A DNA stretch of 64,000 bases from Heliopora coerulea (taxonomy: Eukaryota; Cnidaria; Anthozoa; Scleralcyonacea; Helioporidae). Below the pieces are notes generated by a model. It saw only the letters and a list, made by a program, of their open reading frames with translations. It searched no databases and was not told the DNA's origin. A program made the translations under genes and the position numbers. Below are positions 41,871 through 49,009 of the stretch, one piece after another. Each line of letters starts with the position of its first letter. Within the stretch, counting starts at the first letter, position 1. The stretch is taken from positions 1 through 64,000 of the forward strand of contig JASJOG010000440.1 of the NCBI GenBank assembly GCA_030142905.1. Direction: 5' to 3'.

Positions 41871-42624
41871 ATAAATATTTTGCAATTAAAAATCCTCCAA
41901 ATATTGAAAAAGATAAAATCCATAAATTTTCACCAGCATCGACTGAAGGTCTCAACATCGAGCCGAAGGTTCTCACCGCTTCGCTGACCGGAGGTGTAAG
42001 GGATTTAGTTGATCCAATGGGTGTTTTTGCAGGACCTCTGGTCCTGAGAGCTTTGCTCGATATGTCTTTTAATGTATTATTTTTCAAATCTTTTTTGGAT
42101 TCATTTTTATTGTCATTTTTGTTGTCTTTTTTATTTACTTCATTTTTCTTCACTTCGTGTCCCTGTAATTTTGTTTTGTTTTCTTCACCATAATAATTTA
42201 AATTTTCATTAATTCCAAAAACCATATTTTCATCAGAAACTTTTAATTTATTATTATAACCTTCAATAGGATTTTTTAAAATTATTAAAGATGATGGAAT
42301 TAACCATAACGTTGGACTTATAGCTGTATTTAAAACTACATTTGTTGATGAAATTGCTTGATTCATATTATTTATCCAAGTTGAAGTGTCATAATTTATA
42401 ATTGAATCTTCAAAAATTTTTCTAAATACTTTTTGTGTTTCCAATACTGAAACTCTATTTGAAACAATACTTTGTCTTGTTCTTGCTTGTGCTCCAAGGA
42501 TTGAATAAAGATAAGCTTCAATGCTTTGATTCAATAATTCTGTTCCATTTTTAATTAATCCATTTGAAATTTTTGGAACAAATTTTTTATAATCATTTTG
42601 TGTCTTTAATTTGACCTGGACCAT
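41866..42624 (-). CDS. Virion-associated protein with C-terminal membrane segment
   Basis: I chose the ATG at 42,624 (MVQVKLKTQNDYKKFVPK) rather than 42,651, since the earlier residues overlap the end of the next gene. Conserved part: residues ~30-150 with QARTRQSIVSNRVSVLETQK, INYDTSTWINNMNQAI and SSLIILKNPIEGYNN, shared with 1-307 of element A. A Lys/Asn-rich region follows, then a GC-rich in-frame stretch (41,934-42,062, Ala/Arg/Pro/Gly-rich with hairpins such as AGGACC-TCT-GGTCCT and GAGC-TTT-GCTC) and a C-terminal hydrophobic helix (SFSIFGGFLIAKYLL). Function unknown; a minor virion protein is likely from its position. Confidence 0.65.
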   Translation of the reverse strand: MVQVKLKTQNDYKKFVPKISNGLIKNGTELLNQSIEAYLYSILGAQARTRQSIVSNRVSVLETQKVFRKIFEDSIINYDTSTWINNMNQAISSTNVVLNTAISPTLWLIPSSLIILKNPIEGYNNKLKVSDENMVFGINENLNYYGEENKTKLQGHEVKKNEVNKKDNKNDNKNESKKDLKNNTLKDISSKALRTRGPAKTPIGSTKSLTPPVSEAVRTFGSMLRPSVDAGENLWILSFSIFGGFLIAKYLL

Positions 42625-43474
42625 GATTATATGTTTTCCATTTGTCAACACCTACGGTGTCTTGACCTAAATGTTCATTTTTTATTTTCATAATTTCTTG
42701 ATAAGTCCATTTTGGATAATGATCTTTTAAAAAACCAGCATTAAATTTATAAAATATTTTATCATCACCATTTTTCAATTGATGCATAATTCTTCTTGTT
42801 GTAAAATAAACATGAAATCTCATAAATGATGTAATTTGTTTTGGAACGTTAGCTGAAAATGATAAATGTTTGATTGAAATTCCACATCCATAAGTTGCAA
42901 TCCATGTTCCAATTATGCTTTGAAAATATGGTTCATTAAGTGACCATTTTGCATTATCATTTGTAGTTATGTTTAATCCAGGTAAATTACTTTGAAAATA
43001 ATCTGTATTGCTTACATAAATTCTAAATTGATTAATTGGATAACTTAAAACATATTGTGTAGGAAAATTATCCCAATAATAATGTTTTCCTGTATAATTA
43101 ACATGTCTTTTACCTTTTGGTAATTCTTGTATGCTTCCGCCAAGTTTCCAAATTTTTGGAAAGTGAGGAATTGGTTTATTTATTGTTAAATATTTTGTCA
43201 TGTTTGGATCATTTTTAAATGTGTCTGAATTTATATCTGTTGAAATACCCGATAGGATCCCATTGGGGTTATTGTTTTTGAAATATGTTATTGTTTTTTC
43301 CCAACTTCCATCTTTATTAATATCATGTTCAAAATAAAACCTTCTTATGTCTGCATATGGATATTTTTTTAAAAAATTTTCTTTAAATTTTTTATCCAAA
43401 ATTATTCTTTCATTAACCACAAAATCATAATTTTTTCCATAATATTTTTTCTCAGCTTTTTCAAGTGAATTCAT
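42593..43474 (-). CDS. Conserved Polinton protein of unknown function (293 aa)
   Basis: Soluble protein with KYPYADIRRFYFEHDINKDG, KIWKLGGSIQELPKGKRHVN, YPINQFRIYVSNTDYFQ, LNEPYFQSIIGTWIATYG and MRFHVYFTTRRIMHQL. I recall related hypothetical proteins in animal Polintons, but no function. It is the first gene of the leftward block, 21 bp from the divergent integrase start, and overlaps the following gene by about 32 bp (its end lies in the Lys-Thr-Tyr-rich tail). A perfect ACACC-TAC-GGTGT hairpin lies at 42,648-42,660 inside it. Confidence 0.65.
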   Translation of the reverse strand: MNSLEKAEKKYYGKNYDFVVNERIILDKKFKENFLKKYPYADIRRFYFEHDINKDGSWEKTITYFKNNNPNGILSGISTDINSDTFKNDPNMTKYLTINKPIPHFPKIWKLGGSIQELPKGKRHVNYTGKHYYWDNFPTQYVLSYPINQFRIYVSNTDYFQSNLPGLNITTNDNAKWSLNEPYFQSIIGTWIATYGCGISIKHLSFSANVPKQITSFMRFHVYFTTRRIMHQLKNGDDKIFYKFNAGFLKDHYPKWTYQEIMKIKNEHLGQDTVGVDKWKTYNHGPGQIKDTK

Positions 43475-43495
43475 TATTTATTTTAATAAAAATAA
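43475..43495. promoter_or_regulatory. 21-bp divergent start region
   Basis: The two ATGs of the leftward 293-residue gene and the rightward integrase are separated by 21 A/T-only bases. The segment with both start codons is a near-perfect palindrome (TCATTATTTATTTTAATAA and onwards), each ATG being preceded by an AATAAA-type run. Confidence 0.55.
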
Positions 43496-44332
43496 ATGAA
43501 CAAATTTAATGATAAAGAAAACTTTAGTGAAAAAATGTTTGTTATTGAGCAAGAGTTAAGAGACATTTATTACAATCCAGAAACAGGTTATCAATCTACA
43601 GAAAGACTTTATCAAAAAGCAAAAGACATACTTCCAAAAGGATTAAAAGTAAGTAGAAAAATTGTGCAAGACTGGTTAAAAACACAAGATACTTTTACAA
43701 GATACAAACCAATTGTTAGAAGGTATAAATTCCAAAGAACATTTGTTAAAGATTTATCTGATGAAATACAAATGGATTTGGTTGATATGAGAAAATACAG
43801 CAAACAGAACAAAGGATATTATTGGATATTGACAGCTGTTGAAATTTTAAGTAGATATGCATTCGCTATTCCTGTTTACAGAAAAGATACTAAAAACATG
43901 ACAAAATCTGTGGATGAATTATTAAAAGAATTTAAAGAAAGATTTGGTAAATACCCAAAAGTCACTCAATTTGATGAAGGAAAAGAATTTTACAATGTAG
44001 GTGTAAAAGAACTATTGAAAAAACATAATGTTGAATATTTTTCTACAAACTCAGATAGAAAAGCAGCTATAGTTGAAAGATTTAACAGAACTCTAAAAAC
44101 ATCCATGTGGAAATATTTCTATAGCAAGGGAACTTATAATTGGATTAACATTTTGAGTAACCTTGTGAATAATTATAATAATACTAAACACAGTAGTATA
44201 TTAATGAAACCTGTTGATGTAAATGAATCTAACAAAGACCAAGTGTGGAATACATTATATGGTCATCCATTGGGAGATTTACCTTTACCTAAATTCAGAA
44301 TTGGTGATACTGTTAGGATTTCAAAATATTAG
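43496..44332 (+). CDS. int: Polinton integrase (rve, D,D-E), ends at an in-frame TAG
   Basis: Retroviral-type integrase catalytic core: IQMDLVDMRKYSKQNKGYYW (Asp94), KVTQFDEGKEFYNVGVKELL (Asp160) and KAAIVERFNRTLKTSMW (Glu194). This enzyme integrates Polinton DNA in intact relatives. The N-terminal ~85 residues form an HTH/HHCC-like region typical of the family in position. The frame stops at TAG 44,330-44,332 just after TVRISKY, but homologous coding sequence continues beyond it. Start preceded by TTTTAATAAAAATAAATG. Confidence 0.92.
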   Translation: MNKFNDKENFSEKMFVIEQELRDIYYNPETGYQSTERLYQKAKDILPKGLKVSRKIVQDWLKTQDTFTRYKPIVRRYKFQRTFVKDLSDEIQMDLVDMRKYSKQNKGYYWILTAVEILSRYAFAIPVYRKDTKNMTKSVDELLKEFKERFGKYPKVTQFDEGKEFYNVGVKELLKKHNVEYFSTNSDRKAAIVERFNRTLKTSMWKYFYSKGTYNWINILSNLVNNYNNTKHSSILMKPVDVNESNKDQVWNTLYGHPLGDLPLPKFRIGDTVRISKY

Positions 44333-44646
44333 AATATCTTTAAAAAAGGTTATGAAGCTAATTTTACAGAAGAAATTTTTAAAATTGTAAAAGTATTTAG
44401 AGGTGACCCAAACATGTATCAAGTGGAAGACCTTGAAGGAGAACCAATTATTGGAAAATTTTATGAACAGGAATTGTCTTCTGTATCTGCTGTGGATAAA
44501 AAGGATGATGTGAATGGTTTATATAAAGTAGAGAAAATATTAAAAAGAAAAAAAGTTAAAGGAAAAATATGGTGTTGGTAAAGTGGTTAGGTTATGATAA
44601 TAAACATAACTCTTGGATCGCGCAAGAAAATATTCAAAATGTATAA
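44333..44646 (+). pseudogene. C-terminal chromodomain of the integrase, cut off by a stop and a frameshift
   Basis: Directly in frame after the TAG: NIFKKGYEANFTEEIFKIVK, then YQVEDLEGEPIIGKFYEQEL and the chromodomain start GLYKVEKILKRKKVKGK. A frameshift near 44,575 follows. The rest (KWLGYDNKHNSWI.QENI) is in another frame, ending at 44,646. Chromodomains on Polinton integrases are thought to guide target choice (family knowledge). Confidence 0.8.
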
Positions 44647-44650
44647 AATG

Positions 44651-44663
44651 TATAAAATAAATG
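44651..44663 (+). promoter_or_regulatory. TATAAAATAAATG start motif
   Basis: Exact 13-mer including the ATG at 44,661; a second TATAAAATG lies ten bases upstream. Confidence 0.6.
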
Positions 44664-45471
44664 GATAATAAAGGTTTTGATGATTTAAACAATCCACAAA
44701 GTATTGAAATGAGATATAGAGAACAAGCACGTGAAGATCAAGAACAAGGCAAATATGCTGATACCAATGTAGACACTGGAAAAACTACTTCATTGTTAAA
44801 CACAACGAGTGAGCGAAGCGAACAAGTTCGTCAAACTGACCAAACTGTTCAAAATGTAGTTAGGGTTGAAAATCCTGAAAATCTTGGACAACCTCCTAAA
44901 AATACTGGGATAAATATGAGAGTAATAAAAAGATTAATTATTGTTGATAAAAAAAATACTTTCAAAAAAATATTTGATTTCACTCCTGAAAAGAAAAATG
45001 GACCAAATAATAGTATATTGTTAGACAAAACTTCGTTTGTAAGAGACCAAAAAGGAAATGTTTCAATTATCTTCAAAGATCAAAAAATTGGTAATGTCAA
45101 TGATAACAATGAACCAAAGTTATTTACCGGAAAAAACATGAAATATGTTAATGAATTTAATGATTATATGAAAAAAGCAAAAAAAGAATATGAAAAAACA
45201 GCAATAAGTTATGTTGAAAAAAAAAAAAAATAGAGCTCTTAATATTAATAATGAAGAAGAACCTTCTTGGGATCCTGCAGGAGACTTGGGTATAATTAAT
45301 GAAAATTTTGAAATGGATATTATAAAAAATTCTAGTGAAACATTAAATGATAGAATTGAAGATCTTAAAGATAATATGAAAAAAAAGAGAAGAAATTATG
45401 AGTTTACAAGATATAAGAGAATTGAATGGAGTTTTAAATCCAAAAGGACAAACACCAAAAGAGAAAATTGA
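44661..45471 (+). pseudogene. Unrecognised charged protein, frame change in a 14-A run
   Basis: The first frame (44,661-45,233, 190 aa) has an acidic Gln/Asn-rich N-terminus (EMRYREQAREDQEQGKYADT), a conserved-looking core (MRVIKRLIIVDKKNTFKKIF, then FTPEKKNGPNNSILLDKTSF) and a Lys-rich end. At 45,217-45,230 a run of fourteen A ends the frame; a second frame continues with EEEPSWDPAGDLGI and IEDLKDNMKKKRR to 45,471. Whether these are one protein is unresolved. An in-frame GC-rich word (GTGAGCGAAGCGAACAAGTT) lies at 44,809-44,828. The next gene starts inside the end of this one. Confidence 0.5.
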
Positions 45472-46000
45472 ATTTCTTGAAATACAAGCTGATCATTGGA
45501 GGTTAAAAGCATTAAATGAAGGTGATGAAGAAAAAGAACAATGGTATAAAGATGCAGAAAGACTAACAAGAAGAGTAGCTGATAAGTTAAGATTAGATAA
45601 TGATATAAGACCTGAAGAAGAAGAAACAGATTCAATAATTCAACCAGAAATTGAAGAAAGTGATATTGGAAGATTAGAAAGATTCAAAAAATGGGCAAAA
45701 GAAAATATTGCTGGTTTATCAGCAGTAGCAATTGCTGTGGCAAGTATAATTACAACAATAGTTATGGGAGCAAGAAACGCATTAAAACAAGGAGCAAATG
45801 CAGCTGGAAAATTTGGAAAAGCAATTGCAAATATAGGTAAAAATTTTGGAGCATTCATTTCAGCAGTTTTAAATTTAATTTCTCAAATATTATCATGGGG
45901 AGCAAAAGGTATTGCTTTTTTAGCTAAAAATTTATGGATATTAGTTATTGCAATTACTTACTTTTTATACAATGAATACAAAGACAGAAAAAGAAAATAA
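45398..46000 (+). CDS. Membrane-active-looking virion protein (200 aa)
   Basis: N-terminal helical, charged region (KEKIEFLEIQADHWRLKALN), an acidic linker (EEEETDSIIQPEIEESD), then about 90 hydrophobic and Gly/Ala-rich residues: NIAGLSAVAIAVASIITTIV, NALKQGANAAGKFGKAIANI, FISAVLNLISQILSWGAKGI, NLWILVIAITYFLYNEY. Two or three membrane segments with amphipathic helices between. This type is found next to MCP in animal Polintons. A membrane-lytic or internal capsid role comparable to adenoviral pVI is inference only. No TATAAA motif at its start, which lies within the preceding gene. Confidence 0.65.
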   Translation: MSLQDIRELNGVLNPKGQTPKEKIEFLEIQADHWRLKALNEGDEEKEQWYKDAERLTRRVADKLRLDNDIRPEEEETDSIIQPEIEESDIGRLERFKKWAKENIAGLSAVAIAVASIITTIVMGARNALKQGANAAGKFGKAIANIGKNFGAFISAVLNLISQILSWGAKGIAFLAKNLWILVIAITYFLYNEYKDRKRK

Positions 46001-46032
46001 AAATTTTTTAAATTTTTTTTATATAATAAAAA

Positions 46033-47271
46033 ATGAATAGAGAAAACGAACTATACCCAGGATATAAAAGATCAAAAATGAGTGATATTAAAGGAATCAG
46101 AACAAGACATGTTGTAACTTTAAATCCAAATTCAACAAATCCAGAAGAAGACCTTTATATTGATATTCCAAAATTAAATCCTAATTTATGTCTTGTACCC
46201 GATTCATTAAGATTGTTATTTAATTTTAAAAATTCAAATACAAAGTCATGGTTTTTAAATAATTTATCAAAATTGTTAAAGAAAAGATTAGTTGTAAAAT
46301 TTGCTGGTGAAATTGTTTATGACAATAGTGGAGAATCTATTTTAGAAATTTACAAAGATCTTTGGAAAACTGAATATGAAAGAGAAGATATGATTGAGTA
46401 CGGAATTGGGAGAGAAAATCTTAGAAAGTTAATTTCAAAAGATGACTCTGGAGCGACAAGTGGAGATGCAAAAAAAGTTTCTGATAAGTTGATGTTTGAC
46501 ATTTATGGAACAAAACAATGTTTAAAACTGGAAAAAATTCTTGTAGACCATGGATTGTATGCTCCGTATGGTATGATTAACAATTTTCAATATATTTTAA
46601 CTTTCCCAAAAGCAAGTGAAATTATGGTAGGGCAAAGTGGTGAAAGTGTTGAAGGATACAAGTTAGAAAATTTAGAATTGGAATATGAAACAATTGAAAA
46701 CCAGGATTTAGCAAATGATGTTTTAACAAATTATAATACTGGAAGGTCATTATCATACAATTATGTAACTTTAATGAAAACCGTAGAATGGAAAAAAGAC
46801 TCTACTTTACAAAATGAAACAATAAATATTCCTCGAAAAAGTATGAAAGCGGTTGTCTTGTTATTTAGAAATAAAACTGTTACAGACAGCGAACAATTTG
46901 TTTACCCAAATATAACAGATGTAAAAATTAGTGTTGAAGGAATTCCAAATAGTGTTTATTCCCAAGGATTTCCCAAACGCAGATTTTTTGAAGAAGCAAA
47001 AAGAATATTTCGATGTAATTATTTTGACTGTGATGCAGTTATGGATATAGAAAAATTCTACAAAGACTCTTTTGTATTATGTATTGATTTAAGAACATTT
47101 GATGACAATTTTGTTTATGGAACTGGAAAAAAATTAGTAAACACACAATCTGGGTTAATGTTGGAAATTACAAAGGCTGCTACTACAGCAAATGTAATGT
47201 GTTATGTATTTGTAATAAGTGATGGGTTGTTAAATATTGTAAATAAAGATTTATCTTCAATTCAGTTTTAA
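46033..47271 (+). CDS. mcp: Double-jelly-roll major capsid protein (412 aa)
   Basis: Recognised by the Polinton MCP pattern: an N-terminal region RHVVTLNPNSTNPEEDLYID, IPKLNPNLCLVPDSLRL, the hinge with ILVDHGLYAPYGMINNFQYI, the strand QDLANDVLTNYNTGRSLSYN, and a C-terminal jelly roll (AVVLLFRNKTVTDSEQFVYP, FYKDSFVLCIDLRTFDDNFV, LVNTQSGLMLEITKAA, CYVFVISDGLLNIVN). The frame is intact. It forms the icosahedral shell in the model for Polinton virions (family knowledge). Preceded by TATATAATAAAAAATG and followed 16 bp later by the packaging ATPase. Confidence 0.85.
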   Translation: MNRENELYPGYKRSKMSDIKGIRTRHVVTLNPNSTNPEEDLYIDIPKLNPNLCLVPDSLRLLFNFKNSNTKSWFLNNLSKLLKKRLVVKFAGEIVYDNSGESILEIYKDLWKTEYEREDMIEYGIGRENLRKLISKDDSGATSGDAKKVSDKLMFDIYGTKQCLKLEKILVDHGLYAPYGMINNFQYILTFPKASEIMVGQSGESVEGYKLENLELEYETIENQDLANDVLTNYNTGRSLSYNYVTLMKTVEWKKDSTLQNETINIPRKSMKAVVLLFRNKTVTDSEQFVYPNITDVKISVEGIPNSVYSQGFPKRRFFEEAKRIFRCNYFDCDAVMDIEKFYKDSFVLCIDLRTFDDNFVYGTGKKLVNTQSGLMLEITKAATTANVMCYVFVISDGLLNIVNKDLSSIQF

Positions 47272-47287
47272 ACATCAAAAATAAAAA

Positions 47288-47929
47288 ATGAACGTGAACA
47301 TGAACGATGATGAGAGCAGAGCGAACTCTGATAAACCATTTAATATGATAATTGTTGGAATGACTGTTTGTGGAAAAACAAAATATCTTTTGGATTTTAT
47401 AGAAAATGAATATAAAAATTATTTTGATTATATTTTTCTAATTTGTCCTACGTTTGAATGGAATAAAACTTATGAAAATTGGAAATATGATAAAGATGAA
47501 GATTTTATTGCTATTCCTTGTGATCAAGATAATGTTGAAGATTGGTTAAAATTTATAGTTGACTTTTCAAAAGGAAGTAAAAGTTTAATCATATTGGATG
47601 ATTGCGCAAGTGGAAAAAATGTTAAAAATAGAACAAGTGAATTGGTTAAATTAGGATTTAGTGCTAGACATTATAATCTTAGCATTGTTGTTATCACACA
47701 ACAACTCACATCAATTGCAAAACCATTTAGAGAAAATATTTCAAAATTAGTCACATTTTATAATCCAAATAAAAAAGATATGACAACAATAATTCAGGAA
47801 TATTTAGGACCGCAGGACCGCAATGAAATTGAAAAAATTTTAGAAACTTTGAAAACAAAAAAATATTCATGTTTAGAAATAAATTTAATTTTTCCATTTT
47901 GCTATAAAATAAATGAACGAGAATCATGA
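47288..47929 (+). CDS. FtsK/HerA-type (A32-like) genome-packaging ATPase (213 aa)
   Basis: Walker A GMTVCGKT (residues 24-31), Walker B SLIILDDCAS (Asp104-Asp105), DYIFLICPTFEWNKTYENW between them and a sensor-like IVVITQQLTSIAKPFREN. Length is usual for Polinton/adintovirus ATPases. Pumps DNA into preformed capsids in related viruses (family knowledge). The frame is intact. The C-terminus overlaps the next start by 17 bp. Confidence 0.88.
   Translation: MNVNMNDDESRANSDKPFNMIIVGMTVCGKTKYLLDFIENEYKNYFDYIFLICPTFEWNKTYENWKYDKDEDFIAIPCDQDNVEDWLKFIVDFSKGSKSLIILDDCASGKNVKNRTSELVKLGFSARHYNLSIVVITQQLTSIAKPFRENISKLVTFYNPNKKDMTTIIQEYLGPQDRNEIEKILETLKTKKYSCLEINLIFPFCYKINERES
47903..47915 (+). promoter_or_regulatory. 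TATAAAATAAATG start motif
   Basis: Exact 13-mer lying inside the 3' end of the ATPase gene and including the ATG of the truncated gene at 47,913. Confidence 0.6.
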
Positions 47930-48110
47930 AAATACTGAACATATAGAAATTCTGCAAATGAACAGTCCACCATCAAATACATCCGCGGGTGATCAAGAAA
48001 GTAAAATGCATCGCGAAAGCAGAGCTGACATGAAACACGACGTGATGAAAAAACGTGAGGAATTGATAAGATTGTCTGAAGATGGAGAAATTAGTCAATC
48101 GGTTCAAAAT
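47913..48110 (+). pseudogene. N-terminal fragment of an unknown Polinton gene, cut by the right junction
   Basis: Sixty-six residues of hydrophilic sequence (SPPSNTSAGDQESKMHRESR, then MKKREELIRLSEDGE) starting at a TATAAAATAAATG. At 48,111 the sequence switches to LINE copy c of the duplication and by chance stays open to 48,179. The position after the ATPase is where a maturation protease often lies in Polintons, but nothing protease-like is visible in what remains. Confidence 0.6.
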
Positions 48111-48953
48111 TTGAGAGAGAACTTCTCCCTGCCAATACGGCATGGTACACTGTTAGATGGGACACAGGTCACGTTCTAAAGGGGAACGGGTTCAAGTTGT
48201 TTTGGGACTTCGAGCATAAGATGAGAAAGACCAGCTCTGCATGTAGACCAGACTTGACATTAGAGGACGAGAAAGCGAGGAATACCTAGTTAGTAGACAT
48301 GTCATGCCGTCAAGAGGAAAACATCGAGGAAGCGACGAGACCGAAGTTACAGAAGTATCAGCAGCTGGCATTCGAAACCAGAGAAAAAAGAAGGTACAGA
48401 GTGGAAGTAGTGCCGATAATAATTGGATGCCTGGGATGTGGTGTCAAAGATGTAACCAGAGCAGTGAGGAAGATTATTGGAGATGACGACAGTGTGATTA
48501 AGATAATCAGTACAATGCAACGGACAGTGCTCTCTGAGGGGGAAACAATAATTAGGAAAGTGCTTGGTGGAGTGATACAGCCAGAGTAGTGAACGTGCAG
48601 TCAAAGTGCGTCAGCCTCAGTGTGAACCAATGAGAACGCGTGTACCTCGATTACCTCCCAGCAACATTTGGTGTGAAGGAATAATGGCCAGAATATGAAC
48701 TGGCCTATAGAAACATAATAATAATAAGACCAATTGTAGTAGGTGCCTTGGGAGCGGTTAGTTAGGAAGTTGAATAATTGGATAGACTGGACATACATAT
48801 GAGAGTAGAACCTCTCCAAGACGGCATTGCTTGGAACAACAAGAAGTTGAGAAGAAGCTTGGAAAGCTGAAAGACCCGGAACCTTAGGATACCAGTTGTA
48901 GCCAGCTTCCGAGGGAAAATTAGATACAATTGGCATAAGAACATTGCTGTGAA

Positions 48954-48954
<1 letters not shown>
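48111..48954 (+). pseudogene. R2-like LINE 3' end, copy c' (truncated by element B)
   Basis: Counterpart of 22,765-23,605. It lacks the CCHC knuckle, which lies to the left of the breakpoint in copy 1. It keeps the RPDLTLEDE endonuclease region and the 48,299-48,589 frame (KLQKYQQLAFETREKRRY), with one Val-to-Ile change there. A 3-bp insertion relative to copy 1 lies near 48,850. Confidence 0.75.
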
Positions 48955-48992
<38 letters not shown>

Positions 48993-49009
48993 TAATAATA
49001 ATAATAAGG
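48955..49009. repeat. (TAA)n microsatellite
   Basis: Counterpart of 23,606-23,659. Confidence 0.9.

Larger units (their letters stand above)
33030..48110. mobile_element. Element B: Polinton/Maverick-like virus, nearly complete but lacking both tips
   Basis: About 15 kb with polB, retroviral-type integrase with chromodomain, double-jelly-roll major capsid protein, packaging ATPase, penton-like and fibre-like genes: the hallmark Polinton set. Genes left of 43,474 run leftward, those from 43,496 rightward. The left boundary cuts polB between palm motifs B and C. The right boundary cuts a gene following the ATPase. The maturation protease and terminal inverted repeats are not present. Lesions are few (single frameshifts, often in A/T runs, and a few stops), so the copy is young compared with element A. 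Both boundaries coincide with the edges of a 10.3-kb duplication. Confidence 0.95.

Noticed and set aside
47913..48179. Complete 88-residue gene after the ATPase
   Set aside because: Only the first 66 codons are Polinton sequence; the rest is LINE sequence beyond the junction at 48,111.
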